DNA of 64,000 bases. Origin: a virus. The DNA lies in the IMG/VR virus record IMGVR_UViG_3300048918_000175, positions 1 to 64,000 of that record; one strand, given 5' to 3'. The position numbers and the translations under genes are program-made. Below the pieces are notes generated by a model. The model did no database searches. It worked only from the letters and a program-made list of their open reading frames with translations, and was not told the origin of the DNA. This document shows, one piece after another, positions 16,165 through 23,539 of the stretch. Each line of letters opens with the position of its first letter. The stretch's first letter is position 1.

Positions 16165-16207
16165 TGGTGTATCCTCTTGAAATGTTGGCACGTGACTGAC
16201 ATTTGAC

Positions 16208-16235
16208 AAGATACACCCCAGTCCCTGGAACGCAA
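16208..16235 (-). promoter_or_regulatory. Early-family promoter
   Basis: TTGCGT, 16 bases, TATCTT, box AACCTCGGGC upstream. Serves 16164. Confidence 0.7.
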
Positions 16236-16243
16236 GCCCGAGG

Positions 16244-16507
16244 TTAATCATTGTAAACCTCGATGGTGATGGTGTGCGTGAGGATATCGACATAGAACCA
16301 GGACTTCGTTTCTCCCTGGACCGAGTTTGTCGAGATGTGCTCAAACGTCCTTCGACCGGGGTACGCGAACCGACCGACGCCCATCGCATAGTCGGTGATG
16401 ACGATGATGGGGTGCACCTCCCCCGGACGGATCCCGAGCGACGACGCCTCCGCCGTCGCTCGGTCACGATTGTCAGTCCAGGTGAAGTTCTCAGTCTTGC
16501 AGAGCAT
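16244..16507 (-). CDS. Hypothetical protein
   Basis: 87 residues (MLCKTENFTWTDNRDR start; beta-rich end WFYVDILTHTITIEVYND). Not recognised. It lies four bases after the 42-residue gene upstream and shares that gene's promoter. Confidence 0.65.
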   Translation of the reverse strand: MLCKTENFTWTDNRDRATAEASSLGIRPGEVHPIIVITDYAMGVGRFAYPGRRTFEHISTNSVQGETKSWFYVDILTHTITIEVYND

Positions 16508-16510
16508 CGG

Positions 16511-16639
16511 TCAGCCCTCCCGGGAACGCTTGTCCAACTCGCGTTCGATTTGCAGACGTTCGAGGTTGAAGCGGTCGAGTTCCGCAGCGCGGGCCTGAAG
16601 CTTTTCGATCGAGGCGAGTGTGATGTTTGCACGAGTCAT
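16511..16639 (-). CDS. 42-residue coiled-coil peptide
   Basis: Begins MTRANITLASIEKLQARAAE and continues as a heptad-like Leu/Glu/Arg helix. First gene after the promoter at 16678-16705 and followed after three bases by the next ATG, which supports it despite its size. Confidence 0.55.
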   Translation of the reverse strand: MTRANITLASIEKLQARAAELDRFNLERLQIERELDKRSREG

Positions 16640-16677
16640 TGTCTTGTCCGATTGAGGTTTGTCCTGCTCACCCTTTC

Positions 16678-16705
16678 AATCTACACCGTGTGCCTCAGGT
16701 GTCAA
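16678..16705 (-). promoter_or_regulatory. Early promoter with consensus -35
   Basis: TTGACA, 16 bases, TAGATT with GGTG before it. This is the family variant with the canonical -35. Confidence 0.7.
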
Positions 16706-16901
16706 GCGTCTTGGTTGACTTCGTGTCGCAGGCCACCGGGAGTCCGAACCACAGATCGTGCCGATGGAAGAGGAAGACGAGCGAGACATACGGGGCCTTG
16801 AGACAGGGCCAGTATCCGACCTGAAGACCGAAACCACACGAGCGAACACCGTCAGCGCGAACCTTCAGATGCCGAGACTGCGAGTGGAATGCGAGGCGCA
16901 T
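16695..16901 (-). CDS. Small hypothetical protein
   Basis: 68 residues, aromatic and Cys-containing (CGFGLQVGYWPCLKAPYVSL). Its 3' end overlaps the next promoter. Unrecognised; single gene with its own promoter at 16940-16967. Confidence 0.6.
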   Translation of the reverse strand: MRLAFHSQSRHLKVRADGVRSCGFGLQVGYWPCLKAPYVSLVFLFHRHDLWFGLPVACDTKSTKTLDT

Positions 16902-16939
16902 TGTCTTGTCCGGTTAGTTGTTTGTCTCAACTAGCAAAC

Positions 16940-16967
16940 AATTTACACCGAAGTCCTCGTTCCGCAA
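16940..16967 (-). promoter_or_regulatory. Early-family promoter
   Basis: TTGCGG, 16 bases, TAAATT; upstream CCCCGGGC replaces the usual CCTCAGGC. Serves 16901. Confidence 0.65.
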
Positions 16968-16979
16968 GCCCGGGGCACG

Positions 16980-17000
16980 CTCCCTCAGTGACACGAGGAC
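16980..17000 (+). repeat. Dispersed repeat, copy 1
   Basis: CCCTCAGTGACACGAGGAC core, followed by CGAGGATCTGGA. Other copies are at 23378, 48529 and, inverted, 25293. It lies in a 200-base gap (16968-17169) where no gene is seen. Confidence 0.7.
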
Positions 17001-17169
17001 CGAGGATCTGGACGGAGGGCATATACTCGTAGCTTGGTATCCTATTGGGTTTGTAGGTGCTTGTCCTACAATGGGTTAGAAACCTCAGGACCGCGGGGTT
17101 GGGAGCCGAGCAGGGGTCCTGTGGCGATTTGCGTTCAATTCACGAAGGAACGCGATGATTGCAGGCCAG

Positions 17170-17376
17170 TCATTCATCTGCGAAGACCACCTTCTCGCAG
17201 GACCCGCGGACGATCCGATACTCGTGCACCCCAGCCCTGAAGGCACGTTTGGCTAGGACCAGGATCATTGCGGCGTTCGCATCCTCCTGGGTGAGGAGGA
17301 CATGCTGTTCATCCCAGACTCCGTCGAGCTTCACCTGGAGTCGGTCACCACAGTAGAAGGTGTATGAGTGGATCAT
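17170..17376 (-). CDS. Small hypothetical protein
   Basis: 68 residues (MIHSYTFYCGDRLQVKLDG start). GGAG lies eight bases before the ATG. The leader from the promoter at 17530-17557 is about 150 bases and contains GGACCCAGTCGCAAGGCTGG, a hairpin-forming stretch, so post-transcriptional control is possible. Confidence 0.65.
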   Translation of the reverse strand: MIHSYTFYCGDRLQVKLDGVWDEQHVLLTQEDANAAMILVLAKRAFRAGVHEYRIVRGSCEKVVFADE

Positions 17377-17529
17377 CGGGTCTCCGGTTGGGTACGCCCA
17401 TCCGTTAAGGTACCCAGCCTTGCGACTGGGTCCTTGTCGGCAGCAGCGTCGCCGCCCCTATCGGGTGTCGGGTCAGGGGTTTCCTGAACCAGTGTGAGAG
17501 GACAACACCCTACTTTCTCACTGTGCTAC

Positions 17530-17557
17530 AAGATACACCGTGCGCCCAAGAGCGCAA
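17530..17557 (-). promoter_or_regulatory. Early-family promoter
   Basis: TTGCGC, 16 bases, TATCTT with GGTG before it. Serves 17376 with an unusually long leader. Confidence 0.65.
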
Positions 17558-17566
17558 GAGCCAGTT

Positions 17567-17986
17567 TTACGGATTCTGGTCGGCCATCAGATTGCATCGC
17601 CGAAAGAAGTGTTCCGGGTGTCCTTCGGTCCCGAGCACTGCATGGAGCGCTTCATGAGCATTGACCCACGCGGCCTTCGCTCGCGGCTGCGCGATCCAGA
17701 TCGTGTGGGTCTCGGCCTTGTAGAAGCCCTCTGCCATGTAGGCCTTCCCGTGCTCATCTCTCAGGCTTATCATCGGCACTGGGGCGATTGACCAGTTGAG
17801 TTCCTCGATGTTCACCGCCGGTTCGCGGCCCTCCAAGCAGGCCACCGCGCGAGCGAATGCCACCTGATGGACCTGGTCCAGTGCGGTCACCTCGGCTGGG
17901 GCGAGTTCGGGGGTGAAGCGTAGCTGCGGTGCCAGTGGGGCACAAGCAGTAGAGCAGAGCAGTAGTCCTAGAAGCGCCTTGTTCAT
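17567..17986 (-). CDS. Small HExxH-motif lipoprotein, paralogue of 4189-4599
   Basis: 139 residues. Lipoprotein signal LLGLLLCSTAC with lipobox STAC (Cys about residue 15). C-terminal NAHEALHAVLGTEGHPEHF then FRRCNLMADQ aligns with the gene at 4189-4599. Both end 2-4 residues after the shared L..DQ. A lipid-anchored zinc peptidase is inferred, or an inactive relative. Here it is an early gene with its own promoter. Confidence 0.7.
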   Translation of the reverse strand: MNKALLGLLLCSTACAPLAPQLRFTPELAPAEVTALDQVHQVAFARAVACLEGREPAVNIEELNWSIAPVPMISLRDEHGKAYMAEGFYKAETHTIWIAQPRAKAAWVNAHEALHAVLGTEGHPEHFFRRCNLMADQNP

Positions 17987-18027
17987 GATCCCCTCCTGGG
18001 TTTGTGTGTCCGTTTCTTACTCTAACA

Positions 18028-18055
18028 TATTTACACCGTTTCGGCTTTCGGACAA
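18028..18055 (-). promoter_or_regulatory. Early-family promoter
   Basis: TTGTCC, 16 bases, TAAATA, with GGTG before the -10 and CCTCGGGC upstream. Serves 17986. Confidence 0.6.
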
Positions 18056-18095
18056 GCCCGAGGTTGGACTCCGGAACCAGGCGGACCGTGGTGGA

Positions 18096-18113
18096 ACCCC
18101 GATTGCTCGGGGT
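18096..18113 (-). terminator. Hairpin downstream of 18124 gene
   Basis: ACCCCGA and TCGGGGT form a perfect 7-bp stem with a 4-base loop, a few bases after the stop of the minus-strand gene. No clear U-run follows, so termination efficiency is uncertain. Confidence 0.5.
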
Positions 18114-18123
18114 CCCGACGTTC

Positions 18124-18411
18124 TCACGAGGACCAGTACGTCTCGCTCGCTACGCTGCAGGTCCAGCTCGTGCCGCTGTGTTCGAGGACCTGCTCCCCGC
18201 TCATGACGCTGCGAACCCAGTGCTTGCCGATCGGGGCGACGCGGCCTGAACCGTCGGGGCAGAGCTTGTCTTCCGCTTCGTGCTCGGCGATGCGCTCGTT
18301 GCGCTGAAGTTCAAGCTTGATACCCTCCGCCAGTGCCTTCGTCTCTGCGGTGATGACGACTTCGCCCTTGTCATTGAAGATCGCGTAGACCCGCTTGATC
18401 GTGTAGCGCAT
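18124..18411 (-). CDS. Hypothetical protein
   Basis: 95 residues from the ATG at 18411, chosen for GAGG six bases upstream. Begins MRYTIKRVYAIFNDKGEVVI, a beta-type start, then a charged helix. Unrecognised. Confidence 0.65.
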   Translation of the reverse strand: MRYTIKRVYAIFNDKGEVVITAETKALAEGIKLELQRNERIAEHEAEDKLCPDGSGRVAPIGKHWVRSVMSGEQVLEHSGTSWTCSVASETYWSS

Positions 18412-18451
18412 TGTGAACCTCGTTTGAGTGTGTGTCCGTCTCACATTGTAC

Positions 18452-18479
18452 AAGATACACCTTGTGCCTTCGAACGCAA
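18452..18479 (-). promoter_or_regulatory. Early-family promoter
   Basis: TTGCGT, 16 bases, TATCTT, with upstream box AACCTCAGGC. Serves 18411. Confidence 0.7.
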
Positions 18480-18539
18480 GCCTGAGGTTAAAGGAACCTG
18501 GCTATTGCGCACCTACCGCCACCGGTGTTAATATGAAGT

Positions 18540-18640
18540 GGCGGACGGTCCTCCGCCGACCACCAGGCTCCCTGGGACCCCCTAGAACTGGCGATCCCCT
18601 ACCCGCGTGTCAGCGTGAGCAGGGGATCCGTTTGGGAGCC
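18540..18640 (-). repeat. Nested hairpin region
   Basis: GGCGGA/TCCGCC (18540-18557) and a nested pair: GGCTCCC (18566) with GGGAGCC (18634) outside, GATCCCCT (18593) with AGGGGATC (18621) inside. It follows the stop of the 18650 gene on the minus strand. A related inverted copy lies at 19710-19737. Confidence 0.6.
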
Positions 18641-18649
18641 CTCAGTGGG

Positions 18650-18970
18650 CTAGGGGCAGTCGCACATGCGTCCGTCGTTCCAGATGATGTGCTTCCCAGA
18701 GAAGCACGGATACGCTGTATTGATGCGCGCTATCATCTGTGATCCCTTGACCTCCAGGTGTTCGATCTTGTAGCGCAGCGTATGCACGTCGAACGGATCC
18801 TTGATGGCCGCCACGCGCAGTCGATACATCAGATCCTGAGCCCACTGCTCCTTGGTCTGATCCTTCCTGACGGGGGCCTTGACCTGCAGGAGACCGCGCG
18901 TCCACCCCGCTGAGACGATGAGCGTCCCGAGTGCGTCCTTCATCTGGGTGAAGATCGAATCCTTGCTCAT
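18650..18970 (-). CDS. Hypothetical protein
   Basis: 106 residues (MSKDSIFTQMKDALGTLIVS). Helical first half, ending IIWNDGRMCDCP. Its ATG overlaps the stop of the upstream gene. Not recognised. Confidence 0.65.
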   Translation of the reverse strand: MSKDSIFTQMKDALGTLIVSAGWTRGLLQVKAPVRKDQTKEQWAQDLMYRLRVAAIKDPFDVHTLRYKIEHLEVKGSQMIARINTAYPCFSGKHIIWNDGRMCDCP

Positions 18971-19209
18971 GACAGATCCTCCATGAGAACCCGTGACAGA
19001 CCTTCAGCAGCAGCGAGACGATATGCCTCCTGGGTGCTGAAGTCCTCGCGCGGACGCGCGTAGTAGAAGATCCCTTCGGCCCTGCACCACTCGCTGAACT
19101 CATCCTGCAGCGTGGGATCCGAATACTGCTCGGGCGTCTTGAACTTCGCGGGGACCGTCTCGTACTCAACATCCTGAACATCGTACCAAGAGATAGCGGG
19201 TCTGGGCAT
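18967..19209 (-). CDS. Hypothetical protein
   Basis: 80 residues from the ATG at 19209; the longer frame passes through the promoter and is rejected. Begins MPRPAISWYDVQDVEYETVP, ends in a helix. Coupled by ATGA to the next gene. Unrecognised. Confidence 0.65.
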   Translation of the reverse strand: MPRPAISWYDVQDVEYETVPAKFKTPEQYSDPTLQDEFSEWCRAEGIFYYARPREDFSTQEAYRLAAAEGLSRVLMEDLS

Positions 19210-19237
19210 CGTCGTGTCCTGTAGAGTGTATGAGAAC

Positions 19238-19265
19238 AATCTACACCGTTCACCTGGGTGCGCAA
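19238..19265 (-). promoter_or_regulatory. Early-family promoter
   Basis: TTGCGC, 16 bases, TAGATT, upstream box AACCTGAGGC. Serves the pair starting at 19209. Confidence 0.7.
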
Positions 19266-19268
19266 GCC

Positions 19269-19619
19269 TCAGGTTAGCTCGGCCGTCATGAATGCGCGAG
19301 CACTCATGCCCATCGAGACGCACACCTTGATTGGCTTCTTGACCATCTTCCAGACCTGCTGGGAGCAGTCGATGGCGAGCAGTTCGCAGGATGGCATCTT
19401 ATTCATCTTCGCGTATCGCTCGGTAATCATCTTGTGTATGTCGAGTTGATCGACCATGAAACCGTTCTTGTCGAGTTCGACGGATGGACACGTCACCTCG
19501 ACGCGATAGAACAGCTTCCGCGTCCCACGGAGTCCGCATTGGGTCGTGTCATTCTTGACGGACACGATTCGGAAGGATCCGCGGCGCGTGAGTGTCAGGT
19601 TGATCTGTCGCTTGGCCAT
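19269..19619 (-). CDS. Hypothetical protein, possible T-fold
   Basis: 116 residues from the ATG at 19619. FYRVEVTCPSVELDKNGFMV then DQLDIHKMI has the rhythm of a tunnelling-fold (6-pyruvoyl-tetrahydropterin synthase-like) protein, but the metal-binding His residues are not evident. Treat as unknown. Confidence 0.6.
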   Translation of the reverse strand: MAKRQINLTLTRRGSFRIVSVKNDTTQCGLRGTRKLFYRVEVTCPSVELDKNGFMVDQLDIHKMITERYAKMNKMPSCELLAIDCSQQVWKMVKKPIKVCVSMGMSARAFMTAELT

Positions 19620-19644
19620 GTTCGGTCTCGTTGAAGTTGTCTGC

Positions 19645-19672
19645 AATCTACACCGTGATCCAGGTTCCGCAA
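19645..19672 (-). promoter_or_regulatory. Early-family promoter
   Basis: TTGCGG, 16 bases, TAGATT with GGTG before the -10. Serves 19619. Confidence 0.65.
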
Positions 19673-19709
19673 GCCCTCCCTCAGGAGCGTTCTGACGGGA
19701 TAGGCGGAT

Positions 19710-19737
19710 CCCCTACACTCAGCTAAGAGTGCAGGGG
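19710..19737 (-). terminator. Hairpin downstream of 19760 gene
   Basis: CCCCT and AGGGG flank an inner CACTC/GAGTG stem. It follows the stop of the minus-strand gene at 19760. Its flank CTAGGACTGGCGAT, read on the minus strand, also occurs near 18585 on the plus strand. Confidence 0.5.
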
Positions 19738-19759
19738 AGATCGCCAGTCCTAGCGGGTC

Positions 19760-20275
19760 CTAGACGACTTTCGCCGATGCTAGCGCGAAGTTCTCTTCCG
19801 CCTCCATGTACGCTTCGTAGGCCCGATCCCGCACATCTTCGGCAAAGCACATGTCATTCCAGACACGCACGCGAGTCGCCTCGAACACCAGGAGCCGATT
19901 CGCTTCATACGTTGAGCGCACGATGCCGTTGACGAGTTCTCCGAGCGTCTTGCGAGCGCCTGGGGTCAGTGCGTCGTTCGTGTCGGAGCGACGATTGTAC
20001 GAGGTCCGATAATCCATGTCCATCACGATGATCGGCTTCGGCAGCGGGACACCCCCCTCGTACTCGCGTGTGGCGAAGTAGAGACGAGTCGAGACGCGAA
20101 TCGGTACACCTCGGATGGTGACTTCACCTGAGAGGTACGCGACATGCTTGTCCGACTGTTGCTTCCGAGCGTCATCGGGACCTGGGGTCACGTCAAGAAA
20201 CATGAGCGAAAGAGCACCGTACTTCGTCGCGATGTTTACCGCCGGATACTGCTTCTGTTCGTTCTTCATGGTCAT
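19760..20275 (-). CDS. Hypothetical protein
   Basis: 171 residues from the ATG at 20275 (a second ATG is at 20269); an upstream TTG start would lie inside the promoter. Contains YLSGEVTIRGVPIRVSTRLY and PIIVMDMDYRTS, a beta-rich domain. Among the larger early proteins here; not recognised. Confidence 0.65.
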   Translation of the reverse strand: MTMKNEQKQYPAVNIATKYGALSLMFLDVTPGPDDARKQQSDKHVAYLSGEVTIRGVPIRVSTRLYFATREYEGGVPLPKPIIVMDMDYRTSYNRRSDTNDALTPGARKTLGELVNGIVRSTYEANRLLVFEATRVRVWNDMCFAEDVRDRAYEAYMEAEENFALASAKVV

Positions 20276-20309
20276 TGTCTGGTTGAAGTGATTGTCCCTC
20301 ACGTTTGAC

Positions 20310-20337
20310 AATCTACACCTTGTTCCCTGGTGCGCAA
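20310..20337 (-). promoter_or_regulatory. Early-family promoter
   Basis: TTGCGC, 16 bases, TAGATT, upstream ACCTCGGGC. Serves 20275. Confidence 0.7.
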
Positions 20338-20346
20338 GCCCGAGGT

Positions 20347-20375
20347 AAAGCCCAGACCTATTCGGCCTGGGCTTT
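20347..20375 (-). terminator. Terminator-like hairpin
   Basis: AAAGCCCAG and CTGGGCTTT form a 9-bp stem whose A/T ends give a U-containing 3' arm on either strand. It overlaps the end of the small gene at 20358 and lies just upstream of the 20310 promoter. Confidence 0.6.
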
Positions 20376-20468
20376 CTGGAGTGCTCTCAGTCGCTTGCGC
20401 GTGTCTTCCCCGTTCACGCGACCCGAGATCCAATCCCCGATGATTTCATAAAAGTCTCTGATTGTCAC
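20358..20468 (-). CDS. 36-residue peptide with GTG start
   Basis: A GTG start overlaps the TGA of the upstream gene; the product begins TIRDFYEIIGDWISG and ends in a basic helix. GGAGG lies very close to the GTG. The frame ends inside the terminator stem. Real but uncertain. Confidence 0.45.
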   Translation of the reverse strand: MTIRDFYEIIGDWISGRVNGEDTRKRLRALQKAQAE

Positions 20469-20704
20469 ACCTCCGTGAAAGCAGCGTGAGACCGCGTCTC
20501 TGAGTCGCCGTAGTACACATCACCCTCGCCGATGAACATGGCCTCCTTCGTCACCTTCTTGGGGTCGATTGCAGCGAGCGCGTTCAGTTCCTTCACCACC
20601 CGCGTGATCGTCGCCTTGCGCGTCGAGTAGTTCCCGCGGCATCCGCACATGCACCCGCGCAGTTTCCCAGAGTACACCCGCTTGATCGTCGTCGCGTCAA
20701 TCAT
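20465..20704 (-). CDS. Small Cys-containing hypothetical protein
   Basis: 79 residues. GKLRGCMCGCRGNYS gives a Cys cluster, then a basic helix and an acidic end. Unrecognised. Promoter at 20743-20770. Confidence 0.65.
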   Translation of the reverse strand: MIDATTIKRVYSGKLRGCMCGCRGNYSTRKATITRVVKELNALAAIDPKKVTKEAMFIGEGDVYYGDSETRSHAAFTEV

Positions 20705-20742
20705 CGTCGTCTCAGTTGAAGTGATTGTCCCTCACGAAGAAC

Positions 20743-20770
20743 AATCTACACCTTGCGCCTTTGGACGCAA
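20743..20770 (-). promoter_or_regulatory. Early-family promoter
   Basis: TTGCGT, 16 bases, TAGATT, upstream AACCTCGGGC. Serves 20704. Confidence 0.7.
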
Positions 20771-20778
20771 GCCCGAGG

Positions 20779-21006
20779 TTAGAGATGTTTGTAGGGCAGA
20801 CCCGCCTCTCGTTTCAGATCCTGGAGCGCATTGAAGTCAGCAGCGTAGATCGCCTCGCCGCCATCACCGTAATGCTTCTGGTCGTGGATGGATCCGTACT
20901 TGGCCACGTAGCCGAGGAGCGTGCCGCCGCATCGCGCCATCCAAGCCTCCTGCTCCCGGACCAGTTGCATCGGGGTCTTTCCGGGAGCGCGTCGGGTGTA
21001 TGTCAT
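20779..21006 (-). CDS. Small hypothetical protein
   Basis: 75 residues from the ATG at 21006, which overlaps the TGA of the zinc-ribbon gene upstream. Contains MQLVREQEAWMARCGGTLLG and ends AGLPYKHL. Unrecognised. Confidence 0.6.
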   Translation of the reverse strand: MTYTRRAPGKTPMQLVREQEAWMARCGGTLLGYVAKYGSIHDQKHYGDGGEAIYAADFNALQDLKREAGLPYKHL

Positions 21007-21131
21007 GAGACGTCGATGTCCGAGCCACCGCAGCTTGGGCAACCCTTGTCCGCGGCGCGCTGCGCTGCACGAACGGTCATCCGCTTCCCGCATTCCAGGC
21101 ACTTGCACGGCAACGCACTGTTCTCGGTCAT
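21003..21131 (-). CDS. 42-residue zinc-ribbon peptide
   Basis: From the ATG at 21131: two C-x-x-C pairs (KCLECGK and GCPSCGG) spaced for one zinc. Coupled to the next gene by ATGA and served by the promoter at 21173-21200. Too short for most gene finders, but the ribbon pattern supports it. Confidence 0.65.
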   Translation of the reverse strand: MTENSALPCKCLECGKRMTVRAAQRAADKGCPSCGGSDIDVS

Positions 21132-21172
21132 TGTCCTGTCCAGTTGATGTTGGGTGTCCGCTTCACATGTAC

Positions 21173-21200
21173 AACTTACACCGATCGCCTTCGGGCGCAA
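21173..21200 (-). promoter_or_regulatory. Early-family promoter
   Basis: TTGCGC, 16 bases, TAAGTT with GGTG before it and TTGAGGC upstream. Confidence 0.65.
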
Positions 21201-21203
21201 GCC

Positions 21204-21500
21204 TCAAAACATTCTCATGTAGCCCTGGCCCACGACGCCTGAGAGCGACTTCATCCAGATCCCACGGTTCCTCGTGATGTTGCGAAACGAGAAGATTTCA
21301 ACCGTGTCGCCCTTCTTGAGTTTCATGATCTTCGCCTCGAATCTCGGGCCCGACTTCTTCCACTTTGCGTTGAGCAGTTCAAACTGGAACGAGTGCAGTC
21401 CCGCGCGATTGCCCATGCCGCCCCAGATCGTCTTGCCGTTCACAACGACACGGTCGCCGTCTTGTGCTGCATTGAGCATCGCCTGTTGGATTCGCGTCAT
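21204..21500 (-). CDS. Hypothetical protein
   Basis: 98 residues from the ATG at 21500. Starts MTRIQQAMLNAAQDGDRVVV, similar in opening to the protein at 24380 (MTLTKLQAQIVLLAAKGHRV, then IN/VNGK or NGEL), suggesting distant relation: both share a 'helix, D/H-R-V-x-V/I-N-G' opening. Unrecognised. Confidence 0.65.
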   Translation of the reverse strand: MTRIQQAMLNAAQDGDRVVVNGKTIWGGMGNRAGLHSFQFELLNAKWKKSGPRFEAKIMKLKKGDTVEIFSFRNITRNRGIWMKSLSGVVGQGYMRMF

Positions 21501-21529
21501 GTTCTCTGTCCGTTTGAGTGTATGAGAAC

Positions 21530-21557
21530 AATCTACACCGAACGCCTTTGGACGCAA
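21530..21557 (-). promoter_or_regulatory. Early-family promoter
   Basis: TTGCGT, 16 bases, TAGATT, upstream AACCCCAGGC. Serves 21500. Confidence 0.7.
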
Positions 21558-21565
21558 GCCTGGGG

Positions 21566-21787
21566 TTAGAGCAGGGGGATCGGCAGCAAGAATTGATAGC
21601 CAGACTGAGATGCGAGTTCCTCGACCTCCCTCCTCGCGACCGCGAGCCTTGTGGGATCGCAGAGCATGATGCCGCGCGAGCGGAGCCACTGACGGAAGCC
21701 AGACATGTACACCATGTCATCCTTCTTGGTCACCACCACCTTGGGGTCGTACTGACGAGGGAGTCGATCACTCGGGTATATCTTCAT
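21566..21787 (-). CDS. Small basic hypothetical protein
   Basis: 73 residues (MKIYPSDRLPRQYDPKVVVT), basic, ending YQFLLPIPLL. Lies 44 bases after the ATPase gene and probably shares its transcript. Unrecognised. Confidence 0.6.
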   Translation of the reverse strand: MKIYPSDRLPRQYDPKVVVTKKDDMVYMSGFRQWLRSRGIMLCDPTRLAVARREVEELASQSGYQFLLPIPLL

Positions 21788-21831
21788 ATGCGTGATTCCT
21801 TTGAGGCGGTTGTAGGGGGTCCTAGGGAGCG

Positions 21832-22704
21832 TTACAGCGACTCACGGCAGAGTGTGAGTCGCGCGTAGTCGCGCCATTTCTCGGGGTGGCCCTTGATGAG
21901 GCCAGCAAGCTTCGTCATCGTGCGGATCTGGAGATCGCGAATGTTATCGAGGTTGTCAACGCACCACGCGTGCGCCATCGCTGCCTGGGCTTTGTCGAGA
22001 CCGTTCTTGCGAAACACCATGCCTTCTGTTGCGACATGCATCACCCAGATGCCGAGTGCTTTGCGGTCATGAATCTTGAGATCCAAGACGAGCGAGCGAC
22101 CCTGGAGTGCTGCGAGATGTGGGGCGATGCGAGCACGATCCTCATCCACGATCGCCTGAAAGTTGATGTTGGAGAGGATGATGATTGAGCCGTTGAACTC
22201 GTACGTCCGAGGCGTGTCTTCAGTCTCGTCGCCGCTCGCCTTGAGGTACTGTGATTCTTTCATCCACGAGACGCGGCGAATGATTGACGAGTCAGCGAGG
22301 CCCTTGAGGACGTTCACGCCGCCTTCATCTGCGAGGATGCCGTCAGCATCGTCAAGCACGACCACCGAGCCTGCTTCGCGCATGGCGTAGCCTAGCTTGT
22401 ACAGACCGATGGTAGAAATCTCACCGGTGACGTGGGCGTACGGGGTTCCGAGTTCGTCCAGTTTCTTGATGACGCGAAACGTCTTGCCGACTCCCGTCGA
22501 GCCCGTTGCGATGAGCGAGGGGAGGTCGCCAGCCGCGCATGATTCAGTCAGCGCCTCCATGGCCTCGAAACGCTCCTTGACCTCGTTGAGGATCTCCTCG
22601 TCGGGTCGATCTGCCTTCGCCACCACATCCGCCTTCAGTGCCTCACGCGCCGCGACCATCTCCCTCGTCGGGCGTCCGCGCTTCTTTGGGCCGATTGCTG
22701 TCAT
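21832..22704 (-). CDS. AAA-type ATPase
   Basis: 290 residues. Walker A GSTGVGKT (about residues 68-75), Walker B SVVVLDDAD (about 112-120), sensor-like IIILSNINF (about 173-181). The N terminus is basic (GPKKRGRPTRE), suggesting nucleic-acid contact. It is the only large protein in the early block. Helicase-loader, regulator or DNA-transaction roles are possible; partner unknown. Confidence 0.8.
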   Translation of the reverse strand: MTAIGPKKRGRPTREMVAAREALKADVVAKADRPDEEILNEVKERFEAMEALTESCAAGDLPSLIATGSTGVGKTFRVIKKLDELGTPYAHVTGEISTIGLYKLGYAMREAGSVVVLDDADGILADEGGVNVLKGLADSSIIRRVSWMKESQYLKASGDETEDTPRTYEFNGSIIILSNINFQAIVDEDRARIAPHLAALQGRSLVLDLKIHDRKALGIWVMHVATEGMVFRKNGLDKAQAAMAHAWCVDNLDNIRDLQIRTMTKLAGLIKGHPEKWRDYARLTLCRESL

Positions 22705-22737
22705 CCGTTCTCCAGTTGAGTGTGCTTGACTCAGTTC

Positions 22738-22765
22738 AATTTACACCGTTCTCCATTGTCCGCAA
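22738..22765 (-). promoter_or_regulatory. Early-family promoter
   Basis: TTGCGG, 16 bases, TAAATT with GGTG before it. Serves 22704. Confidence 0.65.
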
Positions 22766-22789
22766 GCCCTTGTTTATCGGCCATCCGCC

Positions 22790-22805
22790 GCCCCCTATTG
22801 GGGGC
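22790..22805 (-). terminator. Terminator-like hairpin
   Basis: GCCCCC and GGGGGC with a 4-base loop, overlapping the stop of the 22795 gene and just upstream of the next promoter. Confidence 0.5.
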
Positions 22806-23172
22806 GACCGATAGCGTCGATGACTTCACCGGTGTAGTGCTCAATGATCTTGTAGTTTCCCTGCGCGAATGCGATGCGGGGAAACGATGACTCAGGGGAC
22901 CAATCGTACCACTTGAGGACCACCTCTGCTCGCACTGAGCCGTTGCGCCAGAATTGCAGCTTCTTCCCCTCGACAAGCTCAAACGCTCCGTCGAAAGCTG
23001 CGCCGCGATACTTCGCCTCTGTCACGATGATGACCGTCGCGTCCTTCACGTGGCGCAGGGCCAGCGGAATCGCGTCGGGATCGGTGTGGGGTGGCGGGAG
23101 TTCGACTGGCTGAAACTTCTTTGCCGCAGTGTGATCTACTCCAGTGGTCTTCGTGTGATTGTTCTGAGTCAT
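22795..23172 (-). CDS. Hypothetical protein
   Basis: 125 residues. Pro-rich N-terminal part (VELPPPHTDPDAIPL), then VKDATVIIVTEAKYRG and a beta-rich end. Unrecognised. No member of the early promoter family was found upstream. Confidence 0.6.
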   Translation of the reverse strand: MTQNNHTKTTGVDHTAAKKFQPVELPPPHTDPDAIPLALRHVKDATVIIVTEAKYRGAAFDGAFELVEGKKLQFWRNGSVRAEVVLKWYDWSPESSFPRIAFAQGNYKIIEHYTGEVIDAIGRPQ

Positions 23173-23377
23173 AGTTGGTCGCCTCGTGACGACAGAGTGA
23201 AAGTGTCCTACGTCCGTTTAACGCATTAAGCGTGCTCCTGGGTGCAGCGTTGAGAGAATGATCGAACCCCGGAATTTTTGCTCCGTCATCCTAGCATGTT
23301 CAACGTAGAGCCGTTTTCCGTGTCTGTCAACATCGAATTAAATGGATATCATTTTTGTGAGGATTTACGGTCTCAGG

Positions 23378-23398
23378 CTCCCTCAGTGACACGAGGAC
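23378..23398 (+). repeat. Dispersed repeat, copy 2
   Basis: CCCTCAGTGACACGAGGAC core, exact match to the copies at 16980 and 48529. Confidence 0.7.
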
Positions 23399-23491
23399 TG
23401 GCGCGAGGTTCCAAGCGTGTGAGAGTATTCGGGACACCGAGATCCTCGGTCCTAGACGGTCCCAGGGACGCTCCCTGACAGACAAACGGAA

Positions 23492-23518
23492 GCCCCTTCT
23501 CAGCGTGTGAGAAGGGGC
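23492..23518 (-). terminator. Strong terminator hairpin
   Basis: GCCCCTTCTCA and TGAGAAGGGGC pair perfectly over 11 bp with a 5-base loop, about 22 bases past the stop of the 23540 gene; TTCCGTTTGT follows. Confidence 0.7.
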
Positions 23519-23539
23519 CTGCGTGTTCAGCGAGACGAA

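Larger units (their letters stand above)
23173..23539. other. Non-coding gap with repeat and hairpins
   Basis: About 370 bases without a gene. It contains the dispersed repeat at 23378 and the terminator at 23492. A possible leftward promoter for 23172 must lie here, but none matches the family well. Confidence 0.45.

Noticed and set aside
16165-16632. Extended N terminus for the 15925 gene
   Set aside because: The extension covers a promoter and two other genes, and is Arg/Ser-rich shadow sequence; the ATG at 16164 has a ribosome site.
23258-23290. tRNA-like T loop (TCGAACCCCGG)
   Set aside because: No acceptor, anticodon or D arm pairs around it on either strand.
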